A stretch of 60,000 bases of DNA from Hormiphora californensis. Its lineage: Eukaryota; Ctenophora; Tentaculata; Cydippida; Pleurobrachiidae. The stretch is taken from positions 4,458,498 through 4,518,497 of the forward strand of contig CM035352.1 in the NCBI GenBank assembly GCA_020137815.1, read 5' to 3'. How positions within the stretch are numbered: the first letter of the stretch is position 1; the number at the start of each line of letters is the position of its first letter. Positions 1 to 10,955 of the stretch are shown here, piece after piece. The notes beneath the pieces are model-generated. The model did no database searches and was not told the DNA's origin. It worked only from the letters and a program-made list of their open reading frames with translations. The translations under genes and the position numbers were made by a program.

Positions 1-555
1 TCAGAAGATCGGATCTGGGCGACACAGATTGAGGATGATGCTGTTATAAGATTCCTGGCGACAATTCACATCTTGACATTTTGTGAGGAACAAACCCTGC
101 TAGCGGACCAGTTTTGGAGTGCGAGTTTTAACTTGATGAAGGAGGAGAGGGGAATGGTGAAGGTCTGTACAGAAGGCTTGTTTAGATCTGTTATCAATGC
201 TGTAGGGAACGAACAAGATTTTACAGCGTTGTTCCTGGAAATGGCGGAGAAAACATGCGATCGGCTTGAGGACGGTGGTCTTAGGAACCAGTGTTATAGT
301 TCACCAGTTTGGCCTGCCCTTCGAGGGGTTCTTGAGAGGAGATATGCAAGACATGGGAGGAGGATGAAGCGGCAATTCAGTGAATCGACCCTGTTTAACT
401 TTGTAAAGGCTATCAACAATGAGGAATTCTACAAAATGATGGAGTTAATGCATACCGAGATCAACACCCGTATTCTTCCACCCAGTATTTACGAGCAGTG
501 GATTAAAGTTGTGAATTGCCTCGCTAGGGAGTGGAGGAAGAAACACAGAGTCTGA
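1..555 (+). CDS. 3' end of an unidentified protein gene (partial)
   Basis: The frame is open from the first base of the window to a TGA at 553-555, giving the last 184 residues of a longer protein whose start lies outside. The product looks alpha-helical and mixed-charge, with no obvious signal peptide, transmembrane segment or coiled coil. It ends in a basic tail (REWRKKHRV). I see no splice acceptor that would clearly mark the exon start, so base 1 is simply the window edge. I do not recognise the family. Codon use and length make it a credible terminal exon rather than a chance ORF. Confidence 0.6.
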   Translation, partial: SEDRIWATQIEDDAVIRFLATIHILTFCEEQTLLADQFWSASFNLMKEERGMVKVCTEGLFRSVINAVGNEQDFTALFLEMAEKTCDRLEDGGLRNQCYSSPVWPALRGVLERRYARHGRRMKRQFSESTLFNFVKAINNEEFYKMMELMHTEINTRILPPSIYEQWIKVVNCLAREWRKKHRV

Positions 556-1628
556 TGTCAGATTTTGAGAATTTGAGACCGGAAGAACTGCATAATGTGA
601 TCCATTTAAACTTTTGATGACGATAAAATGATGAAATTGTTTAAAAAGTATCCGCGTTTTATTGTTTCACTTTTAGTACCACACTATCTCTTTCACGATT
701 TCTTTCTCTCTCAGATGCTTTGATCTCTCAGCTATTGTCGTAATCGTATCATGTGAAGAAGTGCAGTATATCGGTTTCCAAATCTCTCTCTGACTATAAT
801 ACTACTTCGGATCTATTTCTCTGTGTTCGCTCAATCAATACCACGCCGATTCCGCGCTAATCGGCATGTCCTTTGAACAATAGTCTTCACACCATTTGTT
901 TTCCTGCATTGAGCCAACATGGTTGCAGTTGAGTGACGGTAGTAACGTTTAGATTAGATCACAGTCAGGAACTTGAGAGAGAAATGCATGGTCTCTAGCA
1001 AGTAGCGGATAGTATAAACGGAGCAATGTCAGTCTATAGTTCCTATAATAGGGCTATCTAGATAGGGTCACTGACCATTGGTCAGTGCACTTCCTAGATA
1101 TGGTCTACTGTCATAACAAATTGATGGCGGTACTAATTCTAGTGAGAAGGGGGGAGGGGTTACCATGGTAACGCATGGAACTCAGCAGCATGCTGCTACA
1201 CACACACTTAGCTCGGCCCCTTCATTTTCCTGAATCTGAATGCAGGATATATTATGTAACTTTATAGCCTACGACGCAATTTAGGACGCAGCTTCTAGAT
1301 AAGAGTTTGTTGAGTCACCTGACACAGCTTTTTGCGGCCCACTACCAGCCTTACTACCATCAGCACATATGTTAGTAGGAACACTATATCAGTGCAGCAG
1401 CAGCCAGGATCTTTAGTAACAGCTGTCCCCCCAGATCAGGGCACATTCTAAATATGAGGGGTGCCATAATCCTGTTTGTGAATTTTACATATCTATCAGA
1501 TGTCTTGTTTTACTCTTACCACCACTTGATAATACATAATATTCCTGTCTAGTTATTTCTTTCGAGCCGACAATACCCGACTTCACTTTGTAGTTTGCGG
1601 TGTAACGCCTACAACACTATCACATTCC

Positions 1629-1730
1629 TTCCCATAGTTTGCCATTTCTTCCCATAGTCTGCCATTTCTTCCCATAGTCTGCCATTTCTTCCCATAGTTT
1701 GCCATTTCTTCCCATAGTTTGTTAGTCGGT
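1629..1730. repeat. 20-bp minisatellite, 5 copies
   Basis: The unit TTCCCATAGTTTGCCATTTC repeats five times in a row with single T/C differences between copies. It is intergenic and no function is evident. Confidence 0.9.
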
Positions 1731-2002
1731 CACAAGGTGGGGACTGGGGGTCAAAATGTTAAAACCATCTGATCTAGCAGTTAGATAGATTCTAGCTTGT
1801 CTGTGGTCTGTCTGACGTATATCCACGCTTTGTCTACCAGTATAGCTTTGTTAGATATTACTTACCGATAGATCTGTGACGCAACGTCCACTCATTTCCA
1901 GGTACAGATCTGTTTATCTTGATCTGCTGTCCAGTTAGTTTTGACATTTGCATTTACCTATACTCCTGTAAAAGTGTTACTGTAATTACTGTAATTACTG
2001 TT

Positions 2003-2098
2003 AGAACCCTCCCTAATCCCTAGCAGTTGAACAGTAACAGCTTTACATGTAAAGCTGTTACTGTTACTGTTCAACTGCTTGGGATTAGGGAGGGTTCT
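2003..2098. repeat. 96-bp near-perfect palindrome
   Basis: Two arms of about 45 bp (AGAACCCTCCCTAATCCC and its complement at the ends) meet at a centre TTTACATGTAAA. The right arm carries an extra GTTACT. It ends 50 bp before the start codon at 2149, so it could be a small foldback element or a 5' UTR/promoter hairpin of that gene. Confidence 0.8.
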
Positions 2099-2148
2099 AT
2101 CAGGGTTGTACTGCAGGTTCTAACAAAACACCACACACTCCAGGAGAC

Positions 2149-5100
2149 ATGTCAGATGTATTTTCAGACTCCTCCCTCGCTTCCTTTGCATCCCTCCGTT
2201 CCTCCAAAAGATACTCCAACCCGACCTACAACTCCAGGCATGGCAAGAGAAGGAACTTCCAGGCATCAAGCTACATCCAACAAGTTGCCGATATGCAACG
2301 CCAAAAGGAGCAGGTAGGAAGATGGAAATGAGATTTTAGGATTTGAGGTAGGAAGATGTGTGGAAATGAGATTTTAGGATTTAGTGCCAAGGGTGGCATT
2401 GTTGTTGTTGGAGAGAGAGAGTGAGGACGGTTGCTATGGCAACAACTATTAGGCTAAGGAGGGTGACCTAACTCAATGAATTTCACCAAGTTTCTTTTAC
2501 CCCTTTGAGTGTATCCACTTTTCACTCACCCCTTCTATCTCTCCAGTTTTATCTCTTTCCAGAGAAGAATATATTGTTCTAACTAGTGAAGTTGCCCTCC
2601 ATGCACTACTAATTCAAACTGTATCTCTTGTTATGCATTCTACTATGAAGCATCTACTTCAAGTAGTACTTGCTTATTATCAAAGAGTCAAGACCGACAC
2701 ACGTCCCATGGTTGCGTGACGGTGAAGTATCCTGGTACTTTTTAACAAGTACCATCCGGCAATCTCTATCTCTCTTTCTTTCCATCTCTCTATCTCTTTA
2801 TCTTTCTATCTCGCGGAAGTTTATCCAGTGCGCCTATAATCCTCCACTTCTCTTAACTTGCCGGTGGGCCATTTTAAAAACTTTTTAACCGGTTCCAACT
2901 GCTTCACACGTGTTTAACGATTAGTTATTGCTTCTCTTTCCAGTTACTATTAGAAATACAGAGAAACAGGGAGAGAGAAGATAGAGAGCAAAATAGAGGG
3001 ACATAGAGAGACAAAGAGAGAGTCGAGGAGAGAAAGATATACCACTGATAGGAGACGTGGAGGGCGTCGTAAGTTGATAGAGTGCATGTCTCTCTCTTGA
3101 TCTAGTCAATTCGTTAGAGATCTGAACTTTTCTTCTCCCTCCATTGTTAATTCTTTTGTCAACTGGCTCCTCAAGCTTTTCTGATCAGTTTCCAAAATCC
3201 CTAATCACGTGTTGTTTTTATTTTTAATTAAAAGTTCCAGTTTCTGTCCACGTCCATTCTCCTTCATCATAGCTCCTCATATAATATAATATCCAATTGT
3301 CCCCTTCAAGGCAATAGAAGACCGGATAAGAGCGTACGACGCAGATTCCAGGATGATAAGCGAGAATGCCCTACGAAGCACAGTTATGGATGATGGTGGA
3401 AGACATGGGATGTTCAAGACGGTGAAATATGCAAACACCGTTAATCAAACCTTCATCCCCCTTCCATCACGCAGTACCCGTCAACTTGTTTCCACTATCA
3501 GGTTAGCTGTTATAATGATCACCTGTATGGCGGCGCCATACCCCATTTGATTCTCACAGTGCGCTCAGATGGGGTCGGCGGCGGTTTCCACAATCAGGTT
3601 AGCTGTTATAATGATAACTGAGAGTTCTGGATGAAACCTCTCTAGGACTCTAGGAATTGTTGTCTCACAAAAGACTTACCCAGCCCTTTCCAAATCGGGC
3701 TCGACATTATAGTCATGTATAACAAAGGGACGGTAGGGTGCACACTAGGCAAATCATTCACATCCCAAACATATTCTAATCCCCATGATTAGTAGGGTCG
3801 GTTGTGGGAAGTTGGGTCTGAAATTTTAAATTTGACTTGCTGATATGGTTAGGGACTCTATAAAAAGTCCAAAGTACCATCCCACAGGTCTCTACCACCC
3901 CCGGTTCACTAATTAGCCGTAATTATGTGATTTATGACGTTATCGCCAATTAGCACTAATAATACCAGTTCCTGGTCACTTAGAGCTTAGATTTTGATAC
4001 CAGCTGATAGAGGATCACTAGATTAGTGGGCATTCAAAATTTTAGGTGGATCGGAGTTATGGTCGAGGAGTTATAACCGTTTTTCCGTTTGGCTGGCGGT
4101 TGGCTGGCACCACGTGGGATTACGGGTTTAGGTCGTCGTGGGAGGTCGTCATTGGTCGCGTTCGATCGGGCTCGATGAGGTGATCAAAACCTAGTGGGGC
4201 CAGACCTTGGCCCCACCCCGTTCTTGGGTTATTAGGCTTTTTCGGTTTTGGCGGGAAAATATTTTGGCGGGAAACCGAAAAAGCCCAATAACCCAAGAAC
4301 GGGGTGGGGCCAAGGTCTGGCCCCACTAAGTTTTTATCACCTCATCGAGCCCGATCGAACGCGACCAATGACGACCTCCCACGACGACCTAAACCCGTAA
4401 TCCCACGTGGTGCCAGCCAACCGCCAGCCAAACGGAAAAACGGTTATAACTCCTTGACCATAACTCCGATCGACCTAAAATTTTGAATGCCCACTAATCT
4501 AGTGATCCTCTATCAGCTGGTATCAAAATCTAAGCTCTAAGTGACCAGGAACTGGTATTATTAGTGCTAATTGGCGATAACGTCATAAATCACATAATTA
4601 CGGCTAATTAGTGAACTGGGGGTGGTAGAGACCTGTGGGATGGTACTTTGGACTTTTTATAGAGTCCCTAATCATATCAGCAAGTCAAATTTAAAATTCC
4701 AGACCCAACTTCCCACAACCGACCCTACTAGATTTTCAGCTCAATGAAACAGATAAGGGCGTGCGTTACAACCTTTAAACGGTCGGCAGGGATCTACCCA
4801 GTCCGGTCTACAACGACATCGAGTTCCAGGCTCACCAGTAGGGAGGGTCTTAGTACCAGGGGGAGCTCTCTACCCGCCTCTCTTGACAGCGGGGGACGGA
4901 GGATCGCTAGACAGAAAAACAATAATAATAAGTCAAACCGGATACCGGTAAGAATCACTCATGGTCGCAATTACTGATCACTACCCTGATATATTTCGAT
5001 CAGTAATTGCCATCAACTGGCCAATCCCATTACTTCTTAGAGTTGCATGCATGTCCGATTGGTAAGGGAATAGAAGATCTGAAGTTACCAAGTCGCATGA

Positions 5101-5777
5101 GCTGATCAATGTTTGTTTTAGCCAATGCCAATACAAGCACAGTTGAACCCCAAGAAAAGACAGTCCCAGTTGGTCAAATTTCCCAGTCTTCCCGTCACCT
5201 TCCGATGCCTAGAACAAAGTACGGATAACGGTCTACCCATCAGCTACTCGGGGTTCCTCTTGAACGAGGTATGGTTTTAAAATCATAATCCACACGTATA
5301 CCCACACATGTCACATCATAATCAAAATGTCATGTCTCCAAACTGCCTTTAGATACTTTTAATTTTAATATGTACAGCTAAATCGTTGTCCCATCGTTCC
5401 TTTTCTTTAGATTGTAATAATCCCCACCTTCCGCTCAGATCTCAGTCACGGCTGGGATGAATGGAGATGATTCCCCTAGAGCTGCAGAGAACAGGATCCC
5501 CATAATGAGGGCCAGTGCACCCGCTGCACCTCTAAACAGGATCAGCTACGAGAAGATCAAGGAGAGGACTCAAAAAGTAAGACGAATCATGGGAAATACT
5601 TCATGAGTTATCATACTACATGACTGTAATGTCAGCCCGATTCGGAGAGGACAGTCTTTTGGGAAACACCTCCTGGGGAGATCTTGAGGAGAGAGAGAGA
5701 GAGAGACTGCTGTATATCGGATAATCCCCACCCCATTATATTGACAATTTCAGAAAGATTTGCTTATGGAAGAGTAA
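2149..5777 (+). CDS. Small four-exon gene, unknown function (157 aa)
   Basis: Exons 2149-2313, 5122-5268, 5439-5576 and 5754-5777 all join in phase 0 with good GT/AG sites and give a 157-residue protein ending at TAA 5775-5777. The N-terminus is Ser-rich (MSDVFSDSSLASFASLRSSK) and followed by a basic patch; the middle has a short hydrophobic stretch, and the last exon codes only seven residues (KDLLMEE). No signal peptide or transmembrane helix is visible. A CACACTCCAG acceptor-like sequence lies five bases before the ATG, as in several genes here. Intron 1 (2.8 kb) contains a large foldback element. I do not recognise a family. Phase agreement across three introns is the main support; the last tiny exon is the least certain. 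Confidence 0.55.
3790..4730. mobile_element. 0.94-kb foldback/MITE-like element
   Basis: Two inverted arms of about 450 bp run from TAGTAGGGTCGGTTGTGGG at 3790 to its complement ending at 4730, meeting at a centre near 4260 with only a few unpaired bases. The arms differ by scattered substitutions only. No transposase ORF is present, so this is a non-autonomous long-TIR element. The outermost TA on each side is compatible with a TA target duplication, but the palindromic ends make this ambiguous. It lies in intron 1 of the small four-exon gene. Confidence 0.85.
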
Positions 5778-6063
5778 ACTGTAAAGTGAGAACTTATAAT
5801 TCACAGTCATGGTAGTTTAAATGCTAAGAAAAGACGGTCTCAGCAAGTCTGAAGTTATGATCTGAGTCGGACTTAGAAAAAGTCACATGAACTGTTTATC
5901 ACGAGGGGATAACTATGTTTTTATTCCTGAAAAGTGTTTTCTACCCCTCTGTAATTTATTTTAGTTTCCACACTTGATAGTATCTGAGTAGTTAATTTAT
6001 ATCCAAATATACCGAACCACCACTTCAGTGAGATTGTTACTTTCACTAAAAACAGTGAGTTCG

Positions 6064-9000
6064 TTACTTTATGCTACTTCGAGGGCTCAGAGCCTGTGGC
6101 TTTGTAAGTCTCCTGATCGCTAGAGATGACCGGGTAGCTGCTGCTCCAGGAGGTGCTGGCACGGATAAGGATGACCTCTGGATATTCCTGATATCCGAGA
6201 TGAGGCTGGCCCTCCGATCACCCCCTCCCCTCCGGGTGGCCCTCCTTTCCATCACTTGTTTCTGTAAAAATGCTGCTCTGGCATCGTCAGCGTCTTCGTC
6301 TTTCGGTTCAGCACACGTCACCTCTATCTGTGAGTGAGTGAGTGAGTGAGGGTGTGAGTGAGTGAGTGAGTGAGTGAGTGAGTGAGTGAGTGAGTGAGTG
6401 AGTGAGTGAGTGAGTGAGTGAGTGAGTGAGTGAGTGAGTGAGTGAGTGAGTGAGTGAGTGAGTGAGTGAGTGAGTGAGTGAGTGGGTGAGTGAGTGAGTG
6501 AGTGAGTGAGTGATTGCGAATGGATGCTAGATAAGTACACATGTCTCAGAACTGATTTAGTTTTACTGACTATTGCTGATCAGAGGGGGGTTGATCAGAT
6601 GGGGGTAAATGACCACCAACACCCCACCAGCTGTCAATATCACTTACCACCAACACCCCACCAGCTGTCAATATCACTTACCACGAATTCCTGCCAGCCG
6701 AACTTCTTGATAAATATCAGGCAGACGTAGCCAATGAAGAGGAAGATAAAGAGGAAAAGAGAAACCAGACTCTGCCATGTGCTGAGTTGTAACCCTTGGA
6801 CACACACTGTCAGCTCTCTCTGAAATTATTTTTTGGATTAAAAGGGACACATACTGTCAAATATTGTCAACAAGTCAAATAGCTCTTTCCAAACCGGACA
6901 CTTTGAAAAAATCCCCGGCAAAATTGATACACCCAGCCACTGGTGCAGCAAGGCAGCAGTATTTACCTCAAATTCACAATAGATCCGATCATTCTCCATA
7001 TTCTTGTTAGTAAAAAGAAGATTAAAACAGAAACTGGGGACTCCCTCCTGGGTCTTGGGGAATACAGCTGAGCAGGGTGATTGTTCATTGCATGTCCAGG
7101 TATAGTTGTTACCAGTTTCGTATAACCACACCGCACTAGATCCTCCGGTACCATTAGCATTGAACTTATCGATCTCTTCGTCACTGTAGGATGGGAATAT
7201 AAGGGGGTTACCTGGTAGGATGAGAATGTCTGAATAAACCAGGATAACATTGTCAGAGCATTGGCCTGAGCCTATTTTCCTGGGCCTATTTTCATTTCAG
7301 AGCTCGCGAGAACAGCGGACAGAGCATTGGCCTGAAAGGAATATTATATCCTCAGTTTATATTGATAAACCCTCATGAGTCGATCGAACAATGTGTCTGG
7401 ACTGTGCGAGGAATGTATCAGTATCATATATATTCGATAAACCAGGATAGACACTTGCGGTAGATGGAATATTGAGTGCTCGAATTAAGGTCTAATACAG
7501 TAACATTAAAGCCGGTCCCCGATCTACCAGACACCCCGATTTACCAGGTGAAATTTCTTCCTCCTAGGATGCCGGTAAATGTTGTTGAGTAAGGGGGAAG
7601 ACTGAGACACTCTTCCCCCTTACTCAACAAGGTAAATGGGGGTCTGACTGTCAAATGATAATTACCTGTAAGGCATGATGTCATCAGGAGAGTGTCCTCC
7701 ACCGATTATTGTCAGGGAAAAGTTACCTTCATACTGACTTTCATCACCTGACACCTGGATAAGTATTGCTCAGTAAGGGGTGGACACCTGGTAGTTGTAC
7801 GAAACAAGTAAACAACCAATCAGAACTCGTTATTTAGGTCACGTGACTGGTTATCACTTATCGGCCAATCAGGGATCAGTATTTCCTGATTCGGTCGGTT
7901 CCTGGTGGACACCTGGTAATTGTACCGGCTGATAACACGTCGTCAAGCGATTCAAAACAGCTTCTTGGATAGTATCGTATAATAATGGAGAAGTTCAGCC
8001 TATTGGAGTGGGGACCTACCAGATCAAACACTTTGAAAACAGGTGAGAATAACTGATCGTACTGAAGCCATGTCGTGTTTTCAGTGGATTTATCTACTAA
8101 GGACCCTCCTGAACTTTCCAGATCTATCCGGACCTTCTGGTAGGGTTTACAGCCAATGTTCAGGCTGAATGATGGCAGGGAAGCGACGTGGAGCGGGAGT
8201 AGGACTACACTGACTTGTGTCAAGTTCTCTCCTGGAGAGAGGGAGATGTGATCGTTACAGCATACTTCCCTTTGTTACAGCATATATTACAGCATGTTAC
8301 AGCTACTCTTTTTACCCCTCTTTTACCATGGTATTAGCCGCTGAAATTTTGAAAGAAAATGCGAACTAGTTACAATCACTTGTTTTGTTCAAACCCGGGG
8401 CGCGGGGAGGGAGGGTCGAACAAGGCAAACAATCACGATGAGGGGGGGGGGTGATCAAGTTTACCTGGGGCTCCCTTCGTTGAAATTCCTGCCTCTTCAA
8501 ATGTGACGATATGTGTAACTGTAACATCCTTGTAATTTATCTTCTCCGAAACTGACTCCACAACAAATGCCCCATGCCACACATTGATACTCTCTGCTGC
8601 CTGGGTTACCAGGTAATCTAAGGTAGGGAGAAATAGCAACGTGAATTGAATTTTGGACCAGTCACCAGCTTGTCTTAGTGCCTTATAATAGAGGTGTTTC
8701 AAAACCTTACCGATTTGGTTAACATGAGGGGTGTAGAAAGAGTAGGTAATGATAATAGAGGTGTTTGAAAACCTTACCGATTTGGTTAACATCAGGGGTG
8801 TAGAAAGAGTAGGTAATGATAACAGAGTAGGATTCCCCATACTGTAGGTATACATTCTCCGGTAACCGGTTAGCCTCACATTTCTCCTGAAACATACATG
8901 CAGCTAGGTTGGCATTCTCACAATTAGACTCTCCTAAATCAACATCCCACATGATCTCTGCATGAAGATAAAATTAGTCGATATGATAAGTTACTCCCCC

Positions 9001-10862
9001 TTCACTAACAATGTGTTGAGAAGCTTGCTCGTAGATGTATGTTGATTGTCGGGTGAAGGCGGGGTGGTGACTAGAGCAGACAGTTACTTTAATCGGGTTA
9101 TGAATCACACCTGAAACACGATTTGATAGATAGTACCCAATTGGTAGTACCCAATCAATCAATCAATCAAAGAACCTCTCATGGTAGTACCTATCCACCT
9201 GTTACTTTCTGATCGCATGCAGCAAACAATCAATATTTTACCCCGCTAATAACTTTGCGGCTCTTACCGGATAGAACTTCCTCAGTCTCCCCCTCGATCT
9301 TGATAAGTTCAGCCATTTCCCCAAGATTATAACTTGTCCTGACCATCTCTTTTCCTGACCCCGTGTCATCCAGATAGGCCCGCTCCAGAAGATTGTCTCT
9401 AATCCGGGTCAGAGTTGAATGTTGGTCGTCCGAGGAGAGCGTCACATAACTCTCGATATTAGAAATGTGAGACAGGAAACCAGAGTAGATGTGAGAGGGT
9501 GACTGGATCACATAGCGACCTGATGGGGGAGTTGGGATTGACAAATATATTGGAGCAAAGGGTGGATAAGAACAGATAGAAACCTAAGAAACAGAGTGAA
9601 ATATTGATCTACCGGACCCTCACAGAGCGCTCGTCATTTTATGAAATAAAATGCGGTGTGAGCTAATAGCTCAAGCTATACAAGCGAAACAATGCAATCC
9701 TCACTCCTTAGTTATTCCTCACCATTTCCATCGAGGGTGACATTGTAGTCTTGGTTGGGATTGTGTTCAATTGGCACCAAATACCACACACACCCAAAAC
9801 AGGGCGAGTATACAACTACACTCCCAACTCCTGAAATGAGGTCAAATAAGGTTGGTAGAATCCCAAACACCATGAGAATATTATCATGACAATATGATGA
9901 AAATATCATGAGAGGTTTATATATTGCGAGTTTTGCTGACTCTGATCATAGCAAACACGTACCAATAATATGTGATGATTGTTTCTGCAGGGAGTAGAAC
10001 TTGTCGAGATGAAAGGAAGTTGAACCACTGGCCACCTCATCAAGCAACGTCATATCCCCTACCTCCCCAACACTACTGGGAAACGTTACACAACTACTAC
10101 TACCATCCTTTAAAATAGTAGCAGCAACCAGGTCATCATCTCGATTAAACAGCACCATCTCCCGCTCACTAGATGCCATGATGTCCAGGAGAGTGATATT
10201 AGCACCCCAATCACCTCCCTTTACAACACAACCACTGTTAGTGACGTCACCAGACTCTAGGATAAGAACTGGATCGTTGCCAAGATCCTCAACTCTGTAT
10301 ATCTTCTCAGACTCGGTGATGAGGAGGAGGGAGTTGTGGGAGATATCAGGAGTTACCCGTCTAATACAACCCAGGGAGGGTAGGAGGGTGGTGGTTGTGG
10401 GTTGTGAGGGGAAATGGAAGGAGGTTCCCGTTGTAGAGGGCAACATGGAGGTTACCAGACAGGGGTAGAATATGGATGACTTCATCATTCTGTTGAAGGT
10501 AATACTATCATCAATAAGGTGTTATTAACTAACAATTCGGGGCAAGTCTGCGTATCCATTTCTAAGTTTTCGGACAAATCTCGGGGGGAAGTCTGGGTAT
10601 CGGTATTAATCTCGCGGAACGCAGGTCGACCTCTTTAGAGGGGTTGATTCGTAACCAAGGGTACGTTTGGATATCGATATTAGACAAACCTGGGGACATG
10701 TTTGGGTATTGATAGTGGATGGGTCATAAGGGATGACTGCAGTGTTGTCCCCGACCAACCACAGCAGAATGAAGTTGGGAGAATCAAGATCAGCCAGGTT
10801 CATCACCGTTTCTACTCCCTGGATATATAATAGTTTTGTAGGCGTGATCTGAATGATTTTAC

Positions 10863-10955
<93 letters not shown>

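Larger units (their letters stand above)
556..2148. other. Intergenic stretch
   Basis: No convincing exon was seen on either strand between the stop of the partial gene and the start of the small four-exon gene. It holds a 20-bp tandem repeat near 1630-1730 and a palindrome at 2003-2098, described separately. The rest is AT-rich unique-looking sequence. Confidence 0.6.

Noticed and set aside
6331-6540. Long ORFs coding SLTHSLTH-type repeats
   Set aside because: They are translations of the (TCAC)n microsatellite in an intron; only the part after the CAG at 6328 is exon.
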